Shown piece after piece: positions 26,696-36,153 of a stretch of 64,000 nucleotides of DNA (its first letter is position 1; every line of letters starts with the position of its first letter). Location: positions 1-64,000 of the forward strand of contig MWFF01000037.1 in the NCBI GenBank assembly GCA_002071485.1. Direction: 5' to 3'. The notes beneath the pieces are model-generated. The model made no database searches and had not been told where the DNA came from. It worked only from the letters and a program-made list of their open reading frames with translations. The position numbers and the translations under genes were made by a program. This DNA is from Verrucomicrobia bacterium ADurb.Bin006. Its GTDB lineage: Bacteria; Verrucomicrobiota; Verrucomicrobiia; Limisphaerales; J093.

Positions 26696-27898
26696 TCAGG
26701 CAACTGTCTCGGGCTTGTGCTTTTGTCTCGGGCTCGTGAACACGACCCGGGCTTCGATGCCAAGGCGGGCGAGGAATTCCGACTCGATGACGTGGGTGAG
26801 GCGTTCGACCACCCAGATTGTGTCCGAGAAGAGGTCCTCGCACATGTCCATCCGAACCACGATGTGCCGGTCCGAGACCTCGATCTGGAACGGATGACCG
26901 GCTGCCTCCGTTTGGGCCAGCACCTCGGCGACCTGGCGTTCGTAGAGCGGCGTCTCGTTGACCAACCTCCGCCCATCCAGCCGGGGTCCGGGATGGATCA
27001 CGGCGCCGGTTCGACCACACGGGCATTTCTCGCGGCTGATCTCGCAGGCAACGCGTGTCCGGTAGCGCAGCATGGGCATCGCCTCCCGACAGAGGGTCGT
27101 GACCACCAACTCGCCATCCTGGACTTCGACGAGGAAGTGGTCCTCGTTGACGTGGAATCGGCCGGATTCGCACTCGACGCAGAGCCCGGGATCGGAGACT
27201 TCGCGGACGCCGAAGTTGCATTTGACGGCGGCGAATAGCCCGGCGGCGATGAGATCGCGGGTCTCGGTGTCCGTCTGGCGCGAGAGCAGGACCGTGCGCA
27301 GGTGGAGCGATTGGGGGTCGACGCGGCGTTGTTCGAGCAGGCGCGTCAGTTCGATCGCGTTGGTCGGAGTGGTGATGAGGATGGTGGGGCGGTAGCTTTG
27401 CAGGGTGGCCAGTTGATAATCGAGGTGGAGCGGATCTTCGGCGATCACCGAGGCCTCGATGAGTTCGGCGCCCAGAACGTAACCCGAGAGTCCGGGGTAA
27501 TTGCTCGGGCCCAGGCCGATCTGCACCACGTCATTGGCCGTGACGCCGCCGGCGACAAGCTGGCGCCCGGCCAGCCGCCCCCACTCGAGGAGATCGTTGC
27601 GGGTGTGGCCAATGACCAGCGGTTTGCCTTCGGCCCCGACCGCGGTGTGAAGGCGAATGATCTCGCGCAGCGGGAAGGCGAACATCCCATACGGAAAGCA
27701 CTGCGCCAGATCCTCGGGCGTCGTGAACGGGAGGCGTTCGAGTTCGTCAAGGGATTGGACCCGGGCCTCGCCGAGCTTTTCGCGGCAGCGGCGCACATTG
27801 CGTTTGAGGCGCACCAGCAATGCCTGGAGGCGTTCGAGCTGCAATTGCTCGAGTTGGGCGCGGGGCATCATTTCATTGCGTCGATCGAAAAAGCTCAT
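26696..27898 (-). CDS. Phenylacetate-CoA ligase-like AMP-forming enzyme
   Basis: A 400-residue adenylate-forming enzyme of the PaaK type, slightly shorter than usual (about 430). Near residue 60 it has PFTTPEDLAQCFPYGMFAFP, the family's PFTTKxDLR...YPFG motif. Then come AVGAEGKPLVIGHT in place of the usual SSGTTG-P loop, LITTPTNAIEL, and the late YRTRVACEISREKCPCGRT. It activates an aryl-acetate-type acid to its CoA thioester. It is the last gene of the liv operon (4-bp ATGA overlap with livF). That context points to uptake and use of aromatic or branched-chain amino acids or derived acids. Confidence 0.82.
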   Translation of the reverse strand: MSFFDRRNEMMPRAQLEQLQLERLQALLVRLKRNVRRCREKLGEARVQSLDELERLPFTTPEDLAQCFPYGMFAFPLREIIRLHTAVGAEGKPLVIGHTRNDLLEWGRLAGRQLVAGGVTANDVVQIGLGPSNYPGLSGYVLGAELIEASVIAEDPLHLDYQLATLQSYRPTILITTPTNAIELTRLLEQRRVDPQSLHLRTVLLSRQTDTETRDLIAAGLFAAVKCNFGVREVSDPGLCVECESGRFHVNEDHFLVEVQDGELVVTTLCREAMPMLRYRTRVACEISREKCPCGRTGAVIHPGPRLDGRRLVNETPLYERQVAEVLAQTEAAGHPFQIEVSDRHIVVRMDMCEDLFSDTIWVVERLTHVIESEFLARLGIEARVVFTSPRQKHKPETVA

Positions 27899-28614
27899 TC
27901 CCAGATCTCCTTGGCGCCTTTGCCCAAGTAAGCGCGTTTGACTTCGGGATTGTGCATCAGGTCAGCCGCGTTTCCCTCGAGGATGATGTCGCCGGTCTCC
28001 ATGACATAGGCCCGATCGGCAACCTGGAGGGTAGCCGTCACATTCTGCTCGACAAGCAGCACCGTCAAACCCTGGTCCCGCATCCGGACAATCTCGGTAA
28101 AGACCTCCTTGACCATGAGGGGCGCGAGCCCGAGCGACGGTTCATCGAGCAGGAGGATTTTGGGGCGGGCCATGAGCGCGCGGCCCAGGGCGAGCATCTG
28201 TTGCTCGCCGCCGGACAAGGTGCCGCCCAATTGGCTGGCCCGCTCGCGCAGCAACGGGAACCGGTCGAAGACGATCTCGATCTGCATGGCGCGGTCGGGA
28301 TTGCGGTAGCCGCCGATGAGCAGGTTCTCGCGCACGGTCAGGTCGGCGAAGATCATCTTGCCTTCGGGCACGAGGACCATCGAGTGGCTGATGCTGCGCC
28401 AGGCAGCCTGGCCGCGCGTGGGGCGGCCATCCACATGAATTTCGCCCTGCCATGGCTGGAGCAGGCCGACAACGGATTTGAGCAAAGAAGTCTTGCCGGC
28501 GCCGTTGGCGCCGAGGAGGCCGACGATCTCCCCCGCGCAGACGTGCAGGCTGATGCCATGCACGACTTCGAGGCTGCCGTAGCCGCAGCGGAGGTTTTTA
28601 ACTTGCAGCAACAT
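27895..28614 (-). CDS. livF: Branched-chain amino acid-type ABC transporter ATPase LivF
   Basis: A 239-residue ATPase with Walker A GANGAGKTS, signature SGGEQQ, Walker B ILLLDEPSLGLAP and the final KRAYLG typical of LivF. It energises the LivH/LivM channel. It overlaps livG by 17 bp and the ligase gene by 4 bp. Confidence 0.93.
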   Translation of the reverse strand: MLLQVKNLRCGYGSLEVVHGISLHVCAGEIVGLLGANGAGKTSLLKSVVGLLQPWQGEIHVDGRPTRGQAAWRSISHSMVLVPEGKMIFADLTVRENLLIGGYRNPDRAMQIEIVFDRFPLLRERASQLGGTLSGGEQQMLALGRALMARPKILLLDEPSLGLAPLMVKEVFTEIVRMRDQGLTVLLVEQNVTATLQVADRAYVMETGDIILEGNAADLMHNPEVKRAYLGKGAKEIWE

Positions 28615-29377
28615 GGTTCATTTCTCCGCCCAGATAGACCCTCACGACCTTGTCGTCGTTCTGGATCTCGGAGGGCGTGCCTTCCGCGATGCGGGCGCCG
28701 TTGTGCAGCACCAGAATGGCATCCGACAAATCCATCACCAAGGTCATGTCGTGTTCCACAAGCAGAATCGTGACCCCCCGCTCGCGGACCCGGCGGATCA
28801 TCCGGCCCAGGTCGGCCTTTTCGCGTGTGTTCAACCCGCTGCCCGGTTCGTCCAGGAGCAGGAGTTGCGGCTCGGTGGCGAGGGCGCGGGCCAGTTCGAC
28901 CATCCGACGTTCCCCGAAGGCCAGCGCTCCTGCCGGGCACTCGGCCAGGTGCGCCAGGCCGACGTATTCGAGTTGTGTCTGCGCGGCCTCACGGATGGCG
29001 GCTTCCTCCTTCGGCTGGCCGGGCCAGCGAACGCCGCAGCCGAGGAACTCCCAGCGTGTCCGGCAGTGCCGTCCCACCATGACATTCTCGAGCACGTTCA
29101 TTTGCAGAAAGAGGCTTGGATTCTGAAACGTGCGCGACACGCCGGCGCGGGCGATTTGGTAAGGTTTGAATCCGGTGATGGATCGGTCCCCGAACCGGAT
29201 GCTTCCGGACTCCGGGCGCAGAAGTCCGCAGACAATGTTGAACAACGTCGTCTTGCCCGCTCCGTTCGGCCCGATGACCGACTTGATCTGTCCCGGCGCG
29301 ACTTCGAACGAAACGCGGTCGATTGCGACGAGGCCGCCGAAGCTGTGGCGGACGTTATCGATTTCAAGCAGCGCCAT
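28598..29377 (-). CDS. livG: Branched-chain amino acid-type ABC transporter ATPase LivG
   Basis: A 259-residue ATPase with Walker A GPNGAGKTT, the LivG-specific SRTFQNPSLF segment, signature AFGERRMVE (a variant of LSGGQ) and Walker B LLLDEPGSGL. The degenerate signature is common in this family. It is separated from livM by 136 bp that contain a dispersed repeat. Confidence 0.93.
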   Translation of the reverse strand: MALLEIDNVRHSFGGLVAIDRVSFEVAPGQIKSVIGPNGAGKTTLFNIVCGLLRPESGSIRFGDRSITGFKPYQIARAGVSRTFQNPSLFLQMNVLENVMVGRHCRTRWEFLGCGVRWPGQPKEEAAIREAAQTQLEYVGLAHLAECPAGALAFGERRMVELARALATEPQLLLLDEPGSGLNTREKADLGRMIRRVRERGVTILLVEHDMTLVMDLSDAILVLHNGARIAEGTPSEIQNDDKVVRVYLGGEMNHVAAS

Positions 29378-29396
29378 GGCGCGGCCTCCTCTCTAG

Positions 29397-29560
29397 AATC
29401 CATGACCGGTGAAACATGTTGCTGAATAGTCAGGTTCCTGTGCTGCGTTCAAGGGGTCGAGGATTCCAGCGAGCGAGGCGCGGGACCCAGAGGCGGGGAA
29501 ACACGAGGACTTGTCATGGAAATAAGCACTGGGTTTGGTCTGAGGCGCGCCTCGCCGGCC
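29397..29560 (+). repeat. Intergenic repeat between livM and livG
   Basis: Starts ATGACCGGTGAAACATGTTG (compare 9985-9960 on the minus strand) and continues to GGGGAAACACGAGGAC, ATGGAAATAAG and GGTCTGAGGCGCGCCTCGCC (compare 15028-15095). Its right end overlaps the 3' end of livM and supplies that protein's last residues. Confidence 0.75.
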
Positions 29561-30665
29561 CGTTGTCTGGTCGCGCCGCATCGGGCCCGACGGCGTTGGG
29601 TGGACGGCATGCGCCGACGAAGCGCCGGAGCAGGCGCGCCAGCGGTTTGAGCGGTCCTTCCGGGGCGAGCGACACGATGCCGATCAGCAGCAGGCCGAAC
29701 ACCGCGTTGTCGTAGCTTCCGAAGAGGCCGCGCAGCGACATGTAGTTCAGCAGGGTGCTCATGCCGGTGACGCCCCAGAGACTGGACATGCCGCCCGCCG
29801 CGGCCAACGCCACATAACGGACCGACTTGAGGGCGCCTGCCTCCGAGGGGCCGATTCCGGCGGTGTAATGGGTGAGGAACACGCCGGCCATCGCGGCCAT
29901 CAGCGCGCTGAGGACGAACGCCTTGAGCTTGTAGAGCGCGGTGTTAATCCCCATCGCGTTGGCGGCGGTTTCGCGATCGTGGATGGCCTGGAGGGCGCGT
30001 CCGACACGGGAGCGGACGAGGTTGTGCAGGAGGACGAGCAGCAGCAGCAACAACCCGCTTGCGATGAAGTAATTCTCGATGCGCAGGGCGCGTTTGCCCG
30101 AGACGGTCAAGCCCAGGCCCAGGTTCCACTCCGGCACCCCGTTGATGCCGTCGGCCGCCCCGGTGAAAGCGGTGCCGAGGATCACCTTGTTGACGATCAT
30201 GCCGAAGCCGAGTGTGGCCATGGCGAGGTAATGCCCTCGAAGCCGAAGCGCGGGGTAGCCGATCAGGTTGGCGACGACGAAGGCGAGGGCCATCGCCGCG
30301 AAGAACGCCACCCAGGGCGACAGAGTCAGAATCGGATTGCCGAACAGGTCCTCTCTGGCCATGCAGAAAGGCGACTGTTTGATCCAGCCGAGCCATGCCG
30401 CCGTTTGCCATTTCGAGACGTCGCACGTGGTCAGCACGGCCGAGGTGTAGCCACCGATCGCAAAAAACGCCCCATGCCCCAGCGAGACCTGGCCGGCGTA
30501 GCCCATGACCAGACAGAGCCCCAAAACGACGATGGCGTAGTAGAGCGACATCGTGAGTTGTGTCAGGCAATACTCCATATCCGCCCAGCGCAGAATCCAG
30601 GGCACGACGATCAGGGCCGCCGCGAGCAGGGTAAAGGAGAGGCCAGGCTTGAGTCTCGGCTTCAA
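29514..30665 (-). CDS. livM: Branched-chain amino acid-type ABC transporter permease LivM
   Basis: A 383-residue permease with about ten membrane helices. It has the family core MGYAGQVSLGHGAFFAIGGY, then LRLRGHYLAMATLGFGMI and AALMAAMAGVFLTHY. TTG 30665 is chosen: it overlaps the livH stop (TTGA) and puts the first helix at residue 8. The last ~35 residues after KPLARLLRRF are low complexity and partly encoded by a dispersed repeat, unlike normal LivM tails. Confidence 0.9.
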   Translation of the reverse strand: MKPRLKPGLSFTLLAAALIVVPWILRWADMEYCLTQLTMSLYYAIVVLGLCLVMGYAGQVSLGHGAFFAIGGYTSAVLTTCDVSKWQTAAWLGWIKQSPFCMAREDLFGNPILTLSPWVAFFAAMALAFVVANLIGYPALRLRGHYLAMATLGFGMIVNKVILGTAFTGAADGINGVPEWNLGLGLTVSGKRALRIENYFIASGLLLLLLVLLHNLVRSRVGRALQAIHDRETAANAMGINTALYKLKAFVLSALMAAMAGVFLTHYTAGIGPSEAGALKSVRYVALAAAGGMSSLWGVTGMSTLLNYMSLRGLFGSYDNAVFGLLLIGIVSLAPEGPLKPLARLLRRFVGACRPPNAVGPDAARPDNGPARRASDQTQCLFP

Positions 30666-31555
30666 TGTTCCCTCACGCTTTCCCCGCCCGGTCGGCCCCA
30701 GAACCCATGCGGACGCGCGAACAAGACCAGCAGCAACACGGCGAAAACGGTCACGTCGCTGTACGCGGCCGGGAGCCGGCTTACGCTGTAGGCCTCGAGC
30801 ACACCGACCATCAGCCCGCCAAGCACCGCGGCCATCGGGTTTCCCAGACCGCCGAGGATGGCGGCTGCGAATCCCTTGATGGCCAGCGGCGCGCCCATCT
30901 CGTAGTGCGTCATGGTGATGGGCGAGATCACGCAGCCCGCCAGGGCGCCGATGGCCGCGCTCAGACCAAACGCGAGCGTGCGCATGTTTGCGATGTTGAT
31001 CCCGGCCAGCATTGCGGCGCTCGGGTTCGAGGAACCGGCTCGCATCGCCCGGCCCGGCAAGGTGTATTTGAGAAAGATGTGCAGCAGGACCACCGTGACC
31101 GCCACGGTCGCCAGGACCCAGAACACCTGCGGCGAGATGGCGGCCCCGAAGAATTTCAACGAAGAGATCTCGTTGCCGGTGAAATAGGGGAGCGACCGGA
31201 CTTTTTCGTCCCATAGGTGCAGCGCGATTTCCTGAAGGACGATCGACAGGCCGATGGTAATGATGACGAGGTGGAGGATGGAATGCCGCTGCAAACGCCG
31301 GAAGAATAGGATCTCGAGCAGGCAGCCGACCAGCGCCACGATGGCCACCGCCCCGGCCAATGCCACGGGCAGCGGGACGAAGCGGGCCAGGGTCACGGCC
31401 ACCATTCCGCCAAGCATCACAAACTCGCCCTGCGCGAAGTTCAACACGCCGGTGGCGCTGTAGATCAGGTTAAAGCCGATCGCCACCACGGCGTAGATGC
31501 TGCCCTTGGTGATTCCGGACAGGAAGTATTGCAGTTCCAGATTCCCGCTTTCCAT
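30662..31555 (-). CDS. livH: Branched-chain amino acid-type ABC transporter permease LivH
   Basis: A 297-residue permease, about eight helices, with GSIYAVVAIGFNLIYSATGVL and NFAQGEFVMLGG at the start and the later GFAAAILGGLGNPMAAVLGG, all LivH hallmarks. ATG 31555 is preferred over a TTG at 31588. Confidence 0.93.
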   Translation of the reverse strand: MESGNLELQYFLSGITKGSIYAVVAIGFNLIYSATGVLNFAQGEFVMLGGMVAVTLARFVPLPVALAGAVAIVALVGCLLEILFFRRLQRHSILHLVIITIGLSIVLQEIALHLWDEKVRSLPYFTGNEISSLKFFGAAISPQVFWVLATVAVTVVLLHIFLKYTLPGRAMRAGSSNPSAAMLAGINIANMRTLAFGLSAAIGALAGCVISPITMTHYEMGAPLAIKGFAAAILGGLGNPMAAVLGGLMVGVLEAYSVSRLPAAYSDVTVFAVLLLVLFARPHGFWGRPGGESVREH

Positions 31556-31635
31556 CGATCGTCCCGTCGGGAGACAGCCCCGATCCAATGCGCCGGCGGG
31601 GCTCCGGAAGTGAGGCTTGTTGTTCTCGAGGGAGG

Positions 31636-32799
31636 CTATTTCCGGTAGATCGCGAACTTGCCGTCCTTCACCGTCAGCATCTCGAACGAGGTCAGATCGA
31701 GACCGGTGTGATCGGTGGGTGAAAAATTGAACACCCCCGCCGTGCCGGCCAGCCCTTTGAGGTTCTCGATGGCGTCACGGACCCTGGCGCGGTCGGGCCG
31801 TCTCGCCCGCTTCAGGGCCTCGGTCACAACCAGGATCGCGTCATAGGCGTGTCCGCCAAACGTGCTGACATCTTCCTTGTAGGTCTCCTCGTAGTCCTTC
31901 TTGTAGGCGGCCAGCAGCGCCTTCTGCGGGTGATTGTCGGGCAATTCGTCCACAACGAGAAGGCGCCCGGCCGGGAAGAGCGTGCCCTCGGCCGCGACGC
32001 CCGCCTGCTCGACATACTTGCGGTTGCCGAAGCCATGACTTTGGAAGAGCGGCATCTCCATGCCGAGCTGCCGCATGTTCTTCGCCACGATGGACTGCGC
32101 CGGGACGATTGACCAGTTGACGATCGCCTGAACGCCGCGCGTGCCTTTGATCTTTGTGAGGATGTCGGTCAGGTCGGTGGCCTGTTTGTCGTAGACCTCG
32201 TTGGCGAGAATCTCGATGCCCTCCGCCGGGGCCATATCCTCGAGTTGCTTTTTTCCGGCGGCGCCAAAGCCGTCGTTGCTGCTCACGACGGCGATCTTGC
32301 GCACGCCCTTGTCCTTCATGGTCCGATAGATCCAGGTGACGGCCTGGCTGTCCTTTTGCGGTGTCTTGAACACATACTTGGCCGTCGGATTCACGATCAC
32401 CTCCGCCGCGGCGCACGAGACCAGGATCATCTCGTTCTCTTCGCAGAGCGCCTTGATCTGCATGGTTTCGCCGCTGGTCGACGGGCCGATGATGGCCAGC
32501 ACCTTCTCCTCCTCGATCAACTGTTTGGCGAACGACACGGCTTTCTCCGGGCTGCCGCCACTGTCCTTGAGCACCAACTCGACTCTGCGTCCGTGGATGC
32601 CGCCGGCCGCGTTGAGCTTGTCCACAAACAACCGGACGGTCTTCTCCTCCGGTGCGCCCAGGAAAGAGGCCGGCCCGGTGACTGAGAAGATGGCGCCGAT
32701 CTTGATGGAGTCGCCGCCGGCGGCGGCGTGGATGTTCTGGGTCAGGCACTGCGCGCCGAGCGCGCAGATTCCTGCCACGAGCAGGTAGGTTCTTTTCAT
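31636..32799 (-). CDS. livK: Branched-chain amino acid-type ABC transporter substrate-binding protein
   Basis: A 387-residue periplasmic binding protein: signal peptide 1-25 (ending IHAAAGG), then IKIGAIFSVTGPASFLG, a class-I binding fold with VLAIIGPSTSGETM and GHAYDAILVV. It binds the ligand for LivHMGF; the residues do not reveal whether that is a branched-chain amino acid or an aromatic acid. ATG 32799 has GGAG upstream. The five liv genes and the CoA ligase probably form one transcript. Confidence 0.92.
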   Translation of the reverse strand: MKRTYLLVAGICALGAQCLTQNIHAAAGGDSIKIGAIFSVTGPASFLGAPEEKTVRLFVDKLNAAGGIHGRRVELVLKDSGGSPEKAVSFAKQLIEEEKVLAIIGPSTSGETMQIKALCEENEMILVSCAAAEVIVNPTAKYVFKTPQKDSQAVTWIYRTMKDKGVRKIAVVSSNDGFGAAGKKQLEDMAPAEGIEILANEVYDKQATDLTDILTKIKGTRGVQAIVNWSIVPAQSIVAKNMRQLGMEMPLFQSHGFGNRKYVEQAGVAAEGTLFPAGRLLVVDELPDNHPQKALLAAYKKDYEETYKEDVSTFGGHAYDAILVVTEALKRARRPDRARVRDAIENLKGLAGTAGVFNFSPTDHTGLDLTSFEMLTVKDGKFAIYRK

Positions 32800-32957
32800 A
32801 AGCTCATTCTCCGGATTCAAACCACTGTGAACCGAGCATCACTGAAACAAGGCACCAAAACGGGTTAAGTTGAGTCGAGGCTGCCAGAAAGGCTTTCCGC
32901 ATGTCAAACTCCATTCCCACCGACAACCGACAGATCATCGCCAATTCATGAAGTGGA

Positions 32958-33068
32958 GCGGCAGGCAGGGCAGGCAGCGCCCCGTCGCAGGGAAACGCCG
33001 TCTTCACTTGACATGGCGGGGGACGAGCCGTTCCCCACTCCGGCCTTTTCGTCTTCATGAGTTGGCCC
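32958..33068 (-). repeat. Second copy of the CCGGAG/GACGGCTCG repeat with GGCAGGCAG tail
   Basis: Nearly identical to 24648-24737 and in the same orientation, including the adjoining GGCAGGCAGGGCAGGCAG. It lies between livK and the unrecognised gene. Confidence 0.8.
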
Positions 33069-33152
33069 TGCCGACGGATGCGCTGTCCGGATGCACTCCG
33101 CTCACAGCGGGGTGGACAAACCGACGCGGGTGCGCATGATGGCGTCCGGATT

Positions 33153-35141
33153 ATGGCTATCGTCATCCAGGGACCGGGGGTGGAGCAGGCCGCCAGGACG
33201 ACGCTGTCGGGTCATGCGTGGCCCGCCACTCTGTTCCTCGACGATCGCGTCCTGGTGACCGCGGAACCGCCGGTGCACGCCCTGCAACGCGCGGCCTATC
33301 TCAACGCGCTCAACCTCGAGCGGGCGCAGCAGGGTCTGGCGCCACTGACGGAGAAGCAGAAGGCCAAGCGCTGCCGGCGGTCTGTCGATTTGTTCCTGAA
33401 GCCGGGTCTGGTCCAGATTCGGCCCGACCCAGGCCACATGGATTTGGCGTTCGAGGCGGACGATCTGCTTGGGGACCTCTATCCGAAGCCTCAACGGCGG
33501 TTTCTGGATGTCGATCAGCCGGAGGTGCAGCGGGCCATCAAAGAGCGGGGCGAGCTATGGCGGATCAGCGTCCTGCCGAGCACCCGCGCCGAAATCAGCC
33601 AGCACATTGCCGACGCCAAGACCCGCATCAGCGAGCAGGCCATCTATTACCTCAACCTGTATAGCGGCACACGCTATCTGACCTGCCAGGAGTTTGCGCA
33701 GCTCAAGAATCTTGACCCACCCGCGCTCGCGCGCCAGTTGCAGGAGATTGCCGACTACGCGTCTCGCCGCAACCGTCTGGGCCGGCTGGAGGTGGATTTT
33801 TTCAAAGCCCAGGGGCGCTTTGGGGCGAAGCAATTCAACGGGCTCGTGTTTGGCGAGCTGAATCCGAACGAACTTGCGGCATGCCACGAACAATTGAGGG
33901 TCCAGTTCTTCGATGCCGTGCCGCCGGACTACCAGGTCGATGAGCCGGATTTGGATTTGTGGCGGACGGAGATGTACTCGGCACTGGTGAGCCAGCGGGA
34001 CGACACCGAGACGGAGGTGGTTTTGGCGGGTCTGAACATCGAGTTCAAGCAGCGCATTCGGTGGCTGCCGTGCGGGCGTTTCGTCCAGGGGGAGTTGATG
34101 TTTGACGAGGTGTTCGAGAGCGCGCGGCAGGCGCCGGAGAATCCGTGCTACCGCGACCTGTGCGATGAGAAGGTCAAAGACATCGTGTTCAACCTGATTC
34201 GTGAGTTCGGCCTGCTCGAATGGGTGAACGTGGGACGCATCCTGCCCCTGCATCAAGAGACGCAACACGGCGCCCAGGCCCGACCCGTCAGTGGCGGACG
34301 GCGCGACGTGTATCTGGCCCAGATCAAGTGTGTGACCGAGGACCGGCCCCGGACTCGGTTCATGCGGATGCAGAAGTACGGGGTGCGGGAGCGATTGGCC
34401 GAGGGGAAGGACTTGAGCCGGGCCATGCTGGAAACCGAGGATTACATCGAGTACATCCTGAATCGCCGGCTCGGCTGCTGGTATTTGGGCGTCAACGTGC
34501 CTTTGTGCATGGTCATGCGGCGCCTCCAGGAACCCTACGACGGCAGCGCCGCGGCCTCGGCGGGCCTGCGCCTGCCGGTGACCTACTTCGAGCGCGATTT
34601 CATCTCGGGGTTCCCCGCCAACCAGCTCCCCCGGTCGCGCTACGAGAATCCCGAGTTTGCAAACCCGTTCGCGCGCCTGTTCGGGAAAGCGGCAGCCGCC
34701 AATCTCATTGTGGGACGCGGCGACCCCATGTCCCAGCAGGTGGTGTTCGATGTCGGCGACGAGATCGTGGTCGAGGACGAACAGGGGATGCCCAAGGAAC
34801 TGATTGTGTGCGACCACACAGGATCATTCGTCTGCTATCAGCAGACGTTGCTGGAACTTGCGCCCGCGTATGCCAAGCCGGTCAACGACCGGTCCGACAA
34901 GCTGGCCCATCCCCGCGAGTTTGCCTTGGCCTATTTGGAGGGATTCGACGTATGGTTCCGGCACATCCAGGGGCATTACCGTGACCATCGGCGGGCCTTT
35001 GATGCGCTGTTCAAGCACATGCCGCCGGATCCCGAGGGCAATTTCTCCTATCGTTGGGAATGCGTGCTGCGGCGGCTAAACGAGGCCGATCCGGCAGAGT
35101 TGGTGCGGGCGATTCGGAGTCGCATTGCCGTGTTGCCGTAG
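33153..35141 (+). CDS. Large soluble protein of unknown function
   Basis: I do not recognise this 662-residue protein. It has no signal peptide and no membrane helix and shows normal coding composition, so it should be cytoplasmic. The N-terminal ~200 residues are charged and helical, including a basic stretch KQKAKRCRRS. The C-terminal half carries ordered motifs: LIREFGLLEWVNVGRILPLH, RDVYLAQIKC, LGCWYLGVNVPLCMVMRRL, NLIVGRGD, VFDVGDEIVVEDE, ELIVCDHTGSF. The GRGD...FDVGDE...DHTG series is loosely kinase-like, but no diagnostic set of residues is complete. ATG 33153 was chosen because the earlier frame runs through a repeat element. It is monocistronic, and the neighbours do not suggest a role. 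Confidence 0.75.
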   Translation: MAIVIQGPGVEQAARTTLSGHAWPATLFLDDRVLVTAEPPVHALQRAAYLNALNLERAQQGLAPLTEKQKAKRCRRSVDLFLKPGLVQIRPDPGHMDLAFEADDLLGDLYPKPQRRFLDVDQPEVQRAIKERGELWRISVLPSTRAEISQHIADAKTRISEQAIYYLNLYSGTRYLTCQEFAQLKNLDPPALARQLQEIADYASRRNRLGRLEVDFFKAQGRFGAKQFNGLVFGELNPNELAACHEQLRVQFFDAVPPDYQVDEPDLDLWRTEMYSALVSQRDDTETEVVLAGLNIEFKQRIRWLPCGRFVQGELMFDEVFESARQAPENPCYRDLCDEKVKDIVFNLIREFGLLEWVNVGRILPLHQETQHGAQARPVSGGRRDVYLAQIKCVTEDRPRTRFMRMQKYGVRERLAEGKDLSRAMLETEDYIEYILNRRLGCWYLGVNVPLCMVMRRLQEPYDGSAAASAGLRLPVTYFERDFISGFPANQLPRSRYENPEFANPFARLFGKAAAANLIVGRGDPMSQQVVFDVGDEIVVEDEQGMPKELIVCDHTGSFVCYQQTLLELAPAYAKPVNDRSDKLAHPREFALAYLEGFDVWFRHIQGHYRDHRRAFDALFKHMPPDPEGNFSYRWECVLRRLNEADPAELVRAIRSRIAVLP

Positions 35142-35280
35142 CGCCCGCCCGGCTCCGGCTGATCTCAAGACAATCATCGTCATCAGTCAGGGCCTCTCCT
35201 GCGGGTGCGCTTGCGCGTCCACCTTATGAATCTCATGGTGCATTTCGTCATTGCTGCGGCCGAGGACGGTCACCCTCCAG

Positions 35281-36054
35281 TCACCTCGACGATGCAGTGC
35301 GGCGATGGGCAAGGAGCCAGTCGTAGAGTTTGGGATTCTCATAGGTCTGGGTCCAGGCATCGTGGCCGGCTTCCGGATAGACTGTCAGTTGAACCTCGCT
35401 GCAACCGAATCGCTTGAGCGCGTCCACCATGCGCTCCGATTCCTCGAGTTTGACCACTGGGTCTTTGGCGCCATGGAAGGCCCAGATCGGCAAGCTCTTG
35501 AGAGCCTGCGCCCGTCGGGGATCGGCGAGGAGCAGCTTGATCGGATCGCCTCCGCCGCAGATGGGCACGACGGCGGCGAAACGCTCCGGAGCGGCCAGCG
35601 CCAGGCTCCAGGTTCCATACCCGCCCATGCTCAAGCCGGTGAGGTAGACGCGCTCGGGATCGACACGGTGATTTGCCAGCAATTCGTCAAGCAGTGCCAG
35701 CACGGTGTCGTTCGACCACGTTTGGCCCGGTGGACACTGGGGCGAAGCAATAATGAACGGCATGTCCGGCTTGGCAGTCACGAGCTTGGGAGGACCGTGC
35801 TTGGCGACGAGCCAGATGTTGGTGCCGCGCTCGCCGGCTCCGTGGAGGAACAGGATCAGCGGCCACCGCTTTTCCACGGCCTCGTCATACCCACGGGGAA
35901 AAAACAACAGGTAGTCCGCCCCGACGGTGCGAGTGACGGACCGTTGGAAGCTGCGTGCCTGCTGGAGGGAATCAGGTTTCACGTCTTGACCGATGAGGGT
36001 GGAGGCTGTGAGGGCCGCGAGCAGGATCGATACGGAGGGGAGAGAGGATTGCAT
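35281..36054 (-). CDS. Secreted alpha/beta-hydrolase esterase
   Basis: A 257-residue exported esterase of the phospholipase/carboxylesterase or PHB-depolymerase-like type: signal peptide 1-22, oxyanion region LILFLHGAGERG, nucleophile GLSMGGYG, Asp in HGAKDPVV and His in EAGHDAW. Similar secreted esterases in Planctomycetes and Verrucomicrobia act on acylated carbohydrates. Only the fold and triad are seen here; the substrate is unknown. Confidence 0.87.
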   Translation of the reverse strand: MQSSLPSVSILLAALTASTLIGQDVKPDSLQQARSFQRSVTRTVGADYLLFFPRGYDEAVEKRWPLILFLHGAGERGTNIWLVAKHGPPKLVTAKPDMPFIIASPQCPPGQTWSNDTVLALLDELLANHRVDPERVYLTGLSMGGYGTWSLALAAPERFAAVVPICGGGDPIKLLLADPRRAQALKSLPIWAFHGAKDPVVKLEESERMVDALKRFGCSEVQLTVYPEAGHDAWTQTYENPKLYDWLLAHRRTASSR

Positions 36055-36153
36055 AGGAGTCGGTTTGTGCGGGTTGTTTTGGCTGAGACATTCAAGGTTT
36101 GGGAGATCGAGTTTTTTGGGTGATGGACCGGGGCCGGGGGTTTTGGCCCCGGA

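Noticed and set aside
30666..31214. LivM starting much further upstream
   Set aside because: That part is the shadow of livH in another frame; the TTGA overlap gives a normal LivM N-terminus.
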